Under the pieces are notes generated by a model, which saw only the letters and a list, made by a program, of their open reading frames with translations, was not told the origin of the DNA and did no database searches. Positions 10,180 to 19,439 of a DNA stretch of 64,000 bases are shown in pieces; positions within the stretch are counted from its first letter, which is position 1; each line of letters opens with the position of its first letter. Made by a program: the position numbers and the translations under genes. This stretch comes from Litsea cubeba (Eukaryota; Streptophyta; Magnoliopsida; Laurales; Lauraceae): positions 377,218 to 441,217 of the forward strand of contig CM022949.1 in the NCBI GenBank assembly GCA_012931725.1, in the 5' to 3' direction.

Positions 10180-13100
10180 ATGGAGAAATCTGAAATCAAC
10201 TTAATCAAGTTTAATGGCAAAAATTACCCATCTTGGTCCTTTCAATTGGAACTTTACCTAGAGGGTAAGGAATTATGGGGCCATATTTCTGGAACTGATC
10301 CACAACCAACAGAAGATGAGAAGAAAATTGTGTCATGGAACACAAAAGATGCTAAGATCAAATCTTGGATTCTTGGGTCCATGGAACCACAATTTTTCAT
10401 GAACTTAAAACCATACAAAACTGCCCAAGATATGTGGACCTATCTTCAAAAGGTGTATCATCAAGGGAATTCTGCCAGACAGTATCAGTTGGAATTTGAA
10501 ATAGCAAATTATATGCAAGGGACTTCTTCCATTCAAGAATATTATTCTGGTTTTCAGAATTTGTGGACAGAATTAAATGAAATTAAATATGCCAGTGTTT
10601 CCGCACAAGCTCTTCCCGAATTGCAAGTAATACTAGCAACTTGTCATCGGGATCAATTTCTTATGAAATTAAGGCCTCAATATGAATCGATCAGATCTAA
10701 TCTCATGAGTAGGGTCCCTTCTCCTTCACTGGATGACTGTCTCAATGAATTACTGCGAGAGGAACAGAGACAATTGACGCATTCTGGTATGCTCCACCAA
10801 GCTAGTCCGGGTACTATTGATGTTGCCTATAGTGTACCCACTGCCTTTCAATCACCAACCTCCTCTGTCAGTGTTGGTTATTCTTCCAAGGGGAAACAGC
10901 CGAACAGAGATCTGAGTAAAGTACAGTGCTTCAAGTGTCAAACTTTCGGCCATTTTGCAAATCAGTGCAAACAGCGGATCTGCAATTATTGCAAGGCATC
11001 TGGACATTCGATCAATGAATGCCGCAAACGTCCTCAAAACAGAAATCCGAAAGCTTACCAGGCGTTTACTGCTACTGGCACTATTGATTCATCTTCCACA
11101 TCTTCTTCAGCACCTGCTTCTGCTGCTCCAGTCTCTCCTGAAATGATCCAACAGATGATTCTCCAGGCCTTCTCCACTCTTGGTATATCTGGTAAAAATC
11201 AATCTCCCTCTCACTGGTATTTTGATTCTGGTGCCTCCAATCATATGACATCATCCTCCAAAAATTTCTCCACAATTAAACCATATGATGGCCAGATTAA
11301 AGTCCATGCTGCTAATGGAACCACTATACCAATTACATTTGTTGGTGATATCTCCCATTCTCTACCTTTACATGATGTCTTTTGTTCCAAAAATCTTTCT
11401 ACCAACTTAATTTCTGTTGGTCAATTGGTTGATAATAACTGCAATGTTTGTTTTTCCTCCTCTGGTTGTGTGGTGCAGGATTAGGAGATGGGGAAGGTAA
11501 TAGTGAAGGGGCCTAAGTATGGGCGTTTGTTTCCTCTTCACATAGTAACCCCGACTCCAGATATGTCCTTGTTTGCTTTATCAGTTGTTTCTAGGAATAA
11601 TGTGCAGTTGTGGCACAATAGATTAGGCCATCCCAATTCAACCATTTTGTTATCTTTGTTAAATTCTGGTCATATTAATAAAATGAAGTTTTTATCATCA
11701 GATGTTGCTATTGATTGCACCACTTGTAAGCTGGGTAAAAGTAAAACTTTGCCTTTTCCTTTACATGTCTCTTCTGCTACCCAAAGTTTTGATTTAATAC
11801 ATAGTGATGTTTGGGGTGTTGCACCAATTATTTCTCATTCACAGTATAAGTACTTCGTAACTTTCATTGATGATTATAGCCGGTTTACATGGATTTATTT
11901 TCTACATGCCAAATCTGAAGTTTTTGATGTATTTAAAAAATTCTTGAATTATGTTCAAAATCAATTTTCAACATGTATTAAGGCGCCTTGGCGCAACGGT
12001 AGAGTTGCTCCTTTGGTGACCTCGAGGTCACGGGTTCGAGGCGTGGAAACAGCCTCTTTGCAAAAATGCAAGGGTAAGGCTGCGTACACATGCGCCCACC
12101 CTCCCCCTACCCCCGCTTAGCCGGGGAGCACTTTGTGCACCGGGTGAGCCCTTTTTTTATTAAGGCTCTTCGGACCGACTCAGGAGGGGAATATGTGTCC
12201 AAACAATTTCAGGAATTTTTACAAGACAGAGGGATTATATCTCAACGGACTTGTCCCTATACTCCCCAACAAAATGGTGTGGCAGAACGGAAAAATCGTC
12301 ATCTTCTAGACATGGTCAGATGTTTATTATTAAAATCTTCCGTTCCACCCAGATTTTGGTCAGAAGCTTTAACCACTGCTACTCATATCATCAACCGACT
12401 TCCTTCTCCAAAACTTCAAAACACATCTCCATATTTTCGTCTTTTCAAAACTGAACCACAATACACAAATTTCCACACTTTTGGTTGTGTTTGTTTTGTT
12501 CATCTTCCCACACACGAACGATCCAAGTTATCCGCACAATCTGTAAAATGTGCATTCCTTGGTTATGCTTCCCACCAAAAAGGTTTTGTTTGTTATGACC
12601 CCACCTCCAAGCGTATTCGCATTTCTAGAAATGTTGTTTTTTTTTAACATCAGTATTTTTTTCAGTCTTATCCTGATTCATCTTCAGAAATCTCTTTTTC
12701 TAAAGTACCATCCTTTGATGATGAATGTCTTCCTTCGCCTTTGCGATTTCATCCGGACAAGGTGTATACTCGTCGACAAGGACCAGATCCCACTACTTTG
12801 CCCCATTTGCAAGAACCGGTCCCGAATCCTGCTCCAGCATCAACTTCACCTCAACTTGCTATTCGTCGTTCTGCTCGTATATCTCGTCCACCGGATCGAT
12901 ACGGCTTCTCTCATTCTTCATATTTTGCTACTTTATCTTCTGTATCCATTCCTACTTCTTATTCACAAGCAGCAAAACAGGAGTGCTGGAGACAGGCTAT
13001 GGAAGAAGAACTTAGTGCTCTACAGCAGAACCAAACCTGGGTTACTGTTCCCTGTCCAGCTTCGGTCAAACCTATTGGGAGTAAATGGGTTTACTCTATT

Positions 13101-14483
13101 AAATTAAAGGCAGATGGTACTTTGGATAGATATAAGGCTAGGCTTGTGGCCCTTGGCAACCGACAGGAATATGGCATTGACTATGAAGAGACTTTTGCGC
13201 CTGTTGCAAAAATGACTACTGTTCGCATCATCCTTGCTATAGCTGCCTCTCAATCCTGGCCTCTTTTTCAATTTGATGTGAAAAACGCATTCCTTCATGG
13301 TGATCTTAAGGAAGAAGTTTACATGCGTTTGCCTCAAGGTTTCACAAAACCATCAGAAAATCAAGTTGCTCTTCTGAAACGATCCTTGTATGGGCTAAAA
13401 CAAGCACCACGAGCATGGTTTGACAAATTCAAAGATGCTTTACTCAAGCTACAGTTTCAGCAGAGTCCCTATGATCCATCGTTGTTTTTGCATCGCGCAT
13501 CAACAGGAATCACCATCCTTCTTGTCTATATAGACGATATTATCATCACTGGGACAGATACAGCCACGATTCAAGATCTCCAATTTTCTCTGCATCAATC
13601 TTTTCATATGAAGGATCTGGGCCCTCTGCAATATTTCTTGGGATTGGAAGTTCATCACTCCGAGAAAGGGTTGATTTTACATCAACATAAGTATACCATG
13701 GATTTGATTGAATCCGCAGGCCTGTCAAACTCCACCCCTGTGGATACTCCTCTGGAACTGAATCTCAAACTCCATAGTGACAGTGGTGATCCCCTGTCCG
13801 ATCCGACATATTTTCGCCAGCTTGTCGGTAGTCTTATATATTTGACTACTACTCGTCCTGACATCAGTTATGCAGTCAACTTGATGAGTCAGTATATGAC
13901 CAAGCCTCATCATCTACATTTAGCAGCAGTTCGGCGCATTATTCGTTATCTTCTTGGCACTTCTCACAGAGGCTTGTTTTTTCCTGTTGGCTCTCAGATG
14001 ACTCTGTCTGCCTATTCTGATGCTGATTGGGCAGGTTGTCCTGATACTCGTAGGTCAACCACAGGCTGGTGCATGTTCTTAGGTGATGCTCTTATTTCAT
14101 GGAAAGTAAAGAAACAGGACAGAGTTTCCAAATCATCAACCGAGGCAGAATACCGGGCCATGTCTGCTGCATGCTCCGAAATTATATGGCTTCGTGGTCT
14201 TCTTGAGGAACTGGGGTTCTCCCAAAAATCTTCCACACCATTACATGCGGATAACACCAGTGCCATTCGGATTACTGAAAATCCAGTATTTCATGAGAGA
14301 ACTAAACACATCGAGGTGGCTTGCCATTTTATCAGAGATGAATATCTACGCAATGTTATTTCCCTCCCGTTCATCTCCTCAAGCCTCCAGACTGCTGACA
14401 TTTTTACTAAAGCACTTCCTCGACCACGTCATCAATTCTTGACTGACAAATTGATGCTTGTTGACTCATCGGCATCAATTTGA
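10180..14483 (+). pseudogene. copia 1 gag-pol, broken by two stops and a SINE
   Basis: The start is taken at ATG 10180 (MEKSEINLIKFNGKNYPSW), typical of copia gag. Two CCHC knuckles follow (CFKCQTFGHFANQC and CNYCKASGHSINEC), then protease DSGASNHM. A TAG at 11482-11484 interrupts, and the same frame continues into the pre-integrase region (LWHNRLGH) and integrase (DLIHSDVWG). A 182-bp SINE insertion, counting the duplication, then shifts the frame by two, and integrase resumes at LRTDSGGEY and ends with the NGVAERKNR motif. A TAA at 12645-12647 follows. Reverse transcriptase (YVDDIIITG) and RNase H (SDADWAG, STEAEYRA) are open to the final stop at 14483. Expected length with the lesions ignored is normal for the family. 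It cannot make a full polyprotein as it stands. Confidence 0.9.
11985..12157 (+). mobile_element. Au-type tRNA-derived SINE inside integrase
   Basis: A 173-bp insert flanked by TATTAAGGC on both sides (11976-11984 and 12158-12166). It has a Pol III A box (TGGCGCAACGG), a B box (GGTTCGAGGC), a ggtaaggctgcgtacac middle, a gagccc end and a short T-run, closely like the plant Au SINE family. Removing it restores the integrase frame. It must be younger than, or have travelled with, a copia whose LTRs are almost identical. Confidence 0.88.
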
Positions 14484-14502
14484 GGGGGGGGGGGGGGGGG
14501 GG
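14483..14502 (+). other. Polypurine tract of copia 1, about 19 G
   Basis: An A/G-rich tract directly before the 3' LTR that has become a homopolymer of about 19 G (14484-14502). It would prime plus-strand DNA synthesis. The unusual G-run could be a replication slip or an assembly artefact. Confidence 0.8.
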
Positions 14503-14794
14503 TGTTAATGAGGGTGTTCCAAGCCCAAACTCGCAGGCCCATTTAGGCCCATTCTTTATATGTATCATTAGTCAAAGCCTCGTGTACATACTAAGTTTGG
14601 CATCTAATTGTTAGGATCTAGATTTGATATGATTGTAATTAGAGCAGCTAATTGTTAGGATCTAGATTTGATATGATTATGTAAATTGAATGTAATTAGG
14701 GCCTTCAGCCCCTATTTATATGAAGCTTAGTCGATCCTCAAAGGCACGACAATTCATCACATTCATATTCTGTTTTCCATATCACAAATTGTCA
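14503..14794 (+). repeat. 3' LTR of copia 1
   Basis: 292 bp, matching 9092-9383 except two substitutions seen by eye (agcccaaac for agcctaaac, and ggcatc for ggcagc). Confidence 0.95.
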
Positions 14795-14987
14795 TGTAAC
14801 ACATTCCTAATCGTCACAAAATATCCAAGAAATGTTACAAAATAATTCAAGTATTTACAAAGATACTTAGTGACGGTTATGAATATTGCTAACGGATAAT
14901 AAATGTGACAAATTACCTAACGGAGAGATATCCGTTACTAATAAGAAATCTCAAATGTTACAAAATCACCCAAATGGTGTAGTGTTA

Positions 14988-15350
14988 GGTTTAATTCTCT
15001 AACTGTGCGTCTTATCGACGCGCCATTTGTTCTCACAAATTTTCCTAAGCTAGGTTGAGGTGTAGTGGGTGGAGGCCGGACTATTCGGGGGCTGGTTACA
15101 GTTTTTGGCCCCCAAAAATCCTATTTTTCGCCTATTTTTTCACATATTTGGGTTTAATTCTCTAACCGTGAGTCTTATCGACACACCGTTTGTTCTCACA
15201 AATTTGTTTAAGCTAGGTCGAGGTGTAGTGGGTGGAGTCCAGGCTGTTTGGGGGCTGGTTGCAATTTTTGGCCCCCGAAACCCTCTTTTTTGCCTAATTT
15301 TTGCAAATATTTGCGTTTAATTATCTAACCGGGCTGTTTGGGGGCTGATT
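14988..15350. repeat. Right part of the ~160-bp tandem repeat array
   Basis: This continues the array interrupted at 1383. Unit boxes lie near 15028 and 15190, and a truncated unit ends near 15350. These units are more diverged (tctcacaaattt in place of tcggacaagttt) than the left ones. Confidence 0.85.
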
Positions 15351-15356
15351 CCCTAC

Positions 15357-15490
15357 CTGTAACTCAACCAGCTCATTATACGTCTAATGCAACTGACACA
15401 ACAATGGTGAAATATCCTGAATACCATTCTGAATATTTTCTATGACCGCTCTAGAAATGGAAAAATCTTCCAAACTGACACTGAAACCTT
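15357..15490 (-). pseudogene. NRPD1: Pol IV largest subunit-like exon with a nonsense codon
   Basis: The minus strand from 15490 reads (E)GFSVSLEDFSISRAVIENIQ, then ISPLLCQLH, a TAG stop, then TYNELVELQ, and ends at a gtaggg donor at 15357. This matches what I know of the RNA polymerase IV largest subunit (NRPD1), which makes siRNA precursors for DNA methylation. Removing the adjacent LTR element restores an intron end, tatttgcag, directly before the exon. The in-frame TAG, and the lack of other NRPD1 exons nearby, mark it as a gene fragment. NRPE1 or another large-subunit paralogue is possible. Confidence 0.55.
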
Positions 15491-15492
15491 CT

Positions 15493-15884
15493 TGATGCAG
15501 TGAGATCCAAGATCAGGACACGCAGGCCCTGATGTACCAGTCTGATGGGGTCCACATGTTTTCTAGATTAGTAGTGTTACTTTATTTACTTATTTCTAGA
15601 ATAGTAGGTTGCTTGATTGTTTAGGAAGATTTCCTTTCTAATTTATATGTTGATTAGGATTAGCTATTTCCTTTATTGTTTATTTAGGAACAATGCTACT
15701 CTATATATAGAGAAGCTCCTTATTGACATGTTCATGCTATTTTCTTAATAAAAGCTCAGAGCAGTTCTCGTGAATTCCCTTCTGGATATTTCCCCTAAGT
15801 GATCTTAGGTTTTTTTGAGTCTTAGGGCTCGATCTCACCGTCGGAGGTGTAGATCTTCATCGTGGCTTTCGGGCTACGCCATCA
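15493..15884 (+). repeat. 5' LTR of the gag-protease element
   Basis: 392 bp with TG...CA ends. It has a tctatatatagag TATA-like box near 15711 and an aataaa signal near 15747. Confidence 0.94.
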
Positions 15885-15886
15885 AT

Positions 15887-15898
15887 TGGTATCAGAGC
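15887..15898 (+). other. Primer-binding site of the gag-protease element
   Basis: TGGTATCAGAGC lies two bases after the LTR and matches initiator tRNA-Met. Confidence 0.9.
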
Positions 15899-16608
15899 CG
15901 ACGATCAATCTCAGATCGCCGGTTGAGATCGCCGATTCGAGGTAAATTCCGTATCCCATCTCCCTATTTTCTGTCCATCCACTATTAATCCACCAATCAT
16001 CATCTTCAGTCATCATCATCATCATCCCATCATAGCCGACCTCACAGCATCCACTCCCAGTTCGCAAATCCCTCCCATCTCACGTCCAACCCAACACAGA
16101 CACCATCTATCCATCCCCAAATCCCTAACCTAACAACCCCATCAGCCACTCCCGAACCAAATCCCAACCCTAAACAAATTTTCCCCAAAATCCCAAATCA
16201 CCAAACCCTAATCTAGCCCTACCCGAACCCACAAAACCCACCCACCACCACATATCTCTCTTCGGGTAGCCACCAAACCCAGCCCAAGCCATTTTTTTTT
16301 ATCCCAGCCGCCTCCCCTCTCTGATCATCCATATCCAAAAACCCCTGCTGACCCCCAACTCAACTCAACCCAAACCTTTCCGTTGCAACCAGCCCCTCCA
16401 TCGCACATACCCAACCACCTCCCCCATTACAATCGAACCCAACCAGATCCAGTCTCCACCAACCGAAACCCTCTCTCACCACCCAACTTCAGCAAACCCC
16501 CAAAATCCTCAGTACCTAATTTCTGAAACCCTAGCCACCCATCCCGCGCTTCACGAACCCAATCCCCACGCTGAAACCCACTTCCGAAACCCTTTCACAA
16601 AAAAAAAA

Positions 16609-16651
<43 letters not shown>

Positions 16652-17083
16652 AAGAAGACAGAGTTGGGAGAGAATACCTGGCACCGTCCAGCAGCCAGTG
16701 TCTTCTGGCAAGCCAGCATCTAGCATCCAAGCGTCTTCATCATCATCTCGCCACATCCTTGCATATAACTGCTTCAAGATGAGTTCTCCTCTTCGTTAAA
16801 TGTCAAACAGCAAGGAAGGAACTCTTTCCTTTAACTCCTTTCTTGCACGGAATCCAAAACAGAAAAGGAACTCCCTTTCCCACGTGCGCAACACTTGCCT
16901 CACTTAGGCAATTTGGGCCTAACCTGCAATTCAGGACCAACCTGGACCCGAGCCCATATCCAACCCACTTGCAGGAAAAACTTCTTTCCCAGAATCCCAC
17001 GTGACAGTCACCTGTTGGGCCTTACTTCAGGTCTGACCTGAACCCAACCTGATCCAAATAAATAAATAAAAAAAAGGAGAAAA
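15899..17083 (+). other. Long leader of the gag-protease element
   Basis: C-rich low-complexity sequence (cccaaaccc, ccacc runs) with an (AG)n tract near 16610-16647. No coding frame is convincing. Long leaders of this kind are common in non-autonomous LTR elements. Confidence 0.6.
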
Positions 17084-17842
17084 GTGCAGCATTTCACAGC
17101 GTGCATCATTATGAGACTTTTTGGGTTCCCCATTACAATTCAAAGAATTCAGTATAAGAACAAATATGGAGATTGGTATTTTGAAAATGAATTCTATTTT
17201 GAAGAATTTCTCAATTTGAAACAAGACAATTTGACGGTTCGTGCATACTCCCGCCACTTTCGAGAGTTGCATGAGATCTGCGAATTGGAGGAAGATGAGA
17301 GACATGATTTAGCTCGTTATGTCCAAGGCTTGAGACCCGATATCTTGGAACATATGAATTCTTGCAACACCTGTCACGAGGCATTCTTAGAAGCCATCCG
17401 TGTTGAGCACATGCTTAGAAGGTCTCACAGGCAACAATGTCGACAAAGAGCTCATATTGTGGAAAGACTTTTTGCAGGAGAAGAAAATCTCACTCTTGAC
17501 ATTCGCAGACTCCTCAATACCAGTGCAGAAGAAGAAGAAGAATGGAGACAAGCTATGAAATTTCACACACGGGTGATAATCATTGGCAGAGCTGCTAATG
17601 TGGTTATTGACAATGGTAGTGCGCTTAATTTTGTCGCACAAGAGGTTATTGATAAGCTTAATTTGACAACTGAGAAGCTTCCTAAGCCTTACCAAGTCAC
17701 ATGGTCTAATGGTCATGTCATTCCCGTAACTCACAGATGTTTGGTTTCTTTCAAGCTTGGCGGCTATGAAGATCAGATTTGGTGTGATGTGATCCATATG
17801 AATATTGCTCATCTCCTTTTTGGACGTCCATGGCTTTTTTAA
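17084..17842 (+). CDS. gag plus aspartic protease of a Ty3/gypsy-type element
   Basis: A 252-residue frame. The first half has gag features (EEFLNLKQDNLTVRAYSRHF, DLARYVQGLRPDI). There is no zinc knuckle. The second half is a retropepsin-like domain with VIDNGSALNFVAQEVIDKL, HRCLVSFKLGG and HLLFGRPWLF. The catalytic motif reads D-N-G where D-S-G or D-T-G is normal. The frame stops where most gypsy elements continue to reverse transcriptase. The upstream part of gag may be missing, since the first ATG used here gives a short N-terminus. Confidence 0.75.
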   Translation: MQHFTACIIMRLFGFPITIQRIQYKNKYGDWYFENEFYFEEFLNLKQDNLTVRAYSRHFRELHEICELEEDERHDLARYVQGLRPDILEHMNSCNTCHEAFLEAIRVEHMLRRSHRQQCRQRAHIVERLFAGEENLTLDIRRLLNTSAEEEEEWRQAMKFHTRVIIIGRAANVVIDNGSALNFVAQEVIDKLNLTTEKLPKPYQVTWSNGHVIPVTHRCLVSFKLGGYEDQIWCDVIHMNIAHLLFGRPWLF

Positions 17843-18622
17843 CGGAAAGTGTTCCATGATGAAAAGGCGAACACATATACCCTTTTCAGGAATGGAAGAT
17901 GGAGTAGACTCATGCCAATGACATCCACATCTTAGTCGTCGTCTGCACTTTCAACAGAAGCGCCACAAAAGGAGCAAAAACTTGACAACGTAGTCATGAT
18001 TGCACCAACAGCGCTGACTTCGAACATCAAAAATGCCATTGACGAGCAAGTTCATGGCAACAAAGATTTTGTGGGCACAAAAATTATTGTTCCAGGTAGT
18101 GCCACTCAAGAGCCTCAAAGGGTTGAGGAAGTACAAGGTCGAGCACATATTGAAAACTCTGACCAAGTTAGCAACAAGATTGAACATCCAGTAGATCTCA
18201 TTGTCATGCCACTTCCAGAAACTCCACTTGCATCATCGGAAATTAAATCCATTGTCCCAGTGGTTTCACTAGAAGATCAAGTTATTAAAGTTCCTCACAT
18301 TGACTTCAATTTTGGGGAGCGTAGATGGATATTCAATGATCATGATCAGTTGGTGCAAAGGCATCACCTGACGCCTCCATTGGTCAACTCACCCATACAT
18401 CAGCAGCAAAGACACATCCACCGTACTTCTATATGGAGGAACAAATCGCATCCCGCTTCCAAATTATGTCATGCGAATGCAGATCAAAAGAAAAGACGAC
18501 AGTTTGTGCGTTTGATTTTCGACCCAGGTGGGCCTTTTTTTTTTTGAACTTGTGGACGGATTCTCTCCTGTGTTCTCAACCTTTTAACTCGCCGGAGTCG
18601 AGTTTTCCAAGATGGGGAGAGT
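17843..18622 (+). other. Post-protease tail of the element
   Basis: An open segment (17996-18547) without a known domain, then a stretch before the LTR resembling the C-terminal end seen in gypsy polyproteins (VESSFP-like, here ESSFPRWGELMQ). This suggests that a larger ancestral element lost its reverse transcriptase to integrase block by deletion. Confidence 0.5.
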
Positions 18623-19014
18623 TGATGCAGTGAGATCCAAGATCAGGACACGCAGGCCCTGATGTACCGGTCTGATGGGGTCCACATGTTTTCTAGATTA
18701 GTAGTGTTACTTTATTTACTTATTTCTAGAATAGTAGGTTGCTTGATTGTTTAGGAAGATTTCCTTTCTAATTTATATGTTGATTAGGATTAGCTATTTC
18801 CTTTATTGTTTATTTAGGAACAATGCTACTCTATATATAGAGAAGCTCCTTATTGACATGTTCATGCTATTTTCTTAATAAAAGCTCAGAGCAGTTCTCG
18901 TGAATTCCCTTCTGGATATTTCCCCTAAGTGATCTTAGGTTTTTTTGAGTCTTAGGGCTCGATCTCACCGTCGGAGGTGTAGATCTTCATCGTGGCTTTC
19001 GGGCTACGCCATCA
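18623..19014 (+). repeat. 3' LTR of the gag-protease element
   Basis: Matches 15493-15884 with one visible substitution. A gatggggagagt polypurine tract precedes it. Confidence 0.94.
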
Positions 19015-19358
19015 CTTCTGCAAATAAATTTTCCATGATAATAAATTATAAGCATTTTTTCAGAGTAATGGATTGATAGGTGGGCTTTACTCATCAAGCG
19101 ATTCTAGAGTTTTTGAAGTCTAATCATTAAGTTAGAATTTAGAAAGTCAAACCTCAAAATTAATGTTGAAAAGTATTCTCCATGAATTTTTGAAGTCTAA
19201 TCATTAAGTTAGTATGTTATGTATTTTAACAGTTGTATCATGATTATCATCCAAGAACTAAGAATATCATTATTTTGAAACAAAGTTCAATTTCGAAAAA
19301 TGATGGGGATCAGATATATATCATCAAACCAATGAAAGGGCTCTCACTGCAAGCTCAC

Positions 19359-19439
19359 TTTTCTCTTTGCTGTTGACTGTTTGAAGATGGTTCAGATAGT
19401 AGCATTGGATGCTCTTTGGGATCAACCAGTAGACATTCC
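19359..19439 (-). pseudogene. ARP4: Isolated ARP4-like exon
   Basis: On the minus strand a gttttag acceptor is followed by 81 nt reading (R)ECLLVDPKEHPMLLSEPSSN and then SQQQREK, ending at a gtgagc donor. This matches the segment of plant actin-related protein 4 before AAELMFEKYKVP. ARP4 is a nuclear subunit of chromatin remodelling and acetylation complexes. No other ARP4 exon is found within several kb on either side, so this is a fragment. Its orientation is the same as the Pol IV-like exon 3.9 kb away. Confidence 0.7.

Larger units (their letters stand above)
9092..14794 (+). mobile_element. Ty1/copia LTR retrotransposon 1, young, interrupted by a SINE
   Basis: The element starts TGTTAATGAG and ends ATTGTCA. 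TGTAA lies on both sides (9087-9091 and 14795-14799). The two 292-bp LTRs differ at two positions by eye, which implies recent insertion. Domain order is gag, protease, integrase, reverse transcriptase, RNase H, the Ty1/copia order. Three lesions break the polyprotein: TAG at 11482, a SINE at 11985 and TAA at 12645. It sits inside the CACTA element in the plus direction. Confidence 0.95.
1384..14984. mobile_element. CACTA (En/Spm-type) DNA transposon carrying nested elements
   Basis: The element starts CACTACACCA (1384-1393) and ends TGGTGTAGTG (14975-14984), a perfect 10-bp inverted repeat. It is flanked by TTA on both sides (1381-1383 and 14985-14987), the 3-bp duplication expected of the CACTA superfamily. 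The host repeat reads through cleanly once the element is removed. Subterminal motifs such as gtaacggttat cluster at 1410-1700 and 14800-14960. I found no transposase domain, so it is probably non-autonomous. Without the inserted copia it is about 7.9 kb. It holds a Harbinger-like element, a set of minus-strand exon-like fragments and a copia element. Confidence 0.9.
15493..19014 (+). mobile_element. Young non-autonomous LTR element with Ty3/gypsy-type gag-protease only
   Basis: The LTRs (15493-15884 and 18623-19014, 392 bp each) begin TGATGCAG and end GCCATCA. CTTCT flanks both ends (15488-15492 and 19015-19019). I see one difference between the LTRs (gtaccagtc versus gtaccggtc), so insertion is very recent. 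The 2.7-kb interior codes gag and a protease but no reverse transcriptase, RNase H or integrase. It must be copied by enzymes of another element. It is inserted at the acceptor of the Pol IV-like exon. Confidence 0.93.

Noticed and set aside
11985..12157. A tRNA gene
   Set aside because: A and B boxes are present, but there is no cloverleaf of a functional tRNA. The length, body, tail and duplication fit a SINE.
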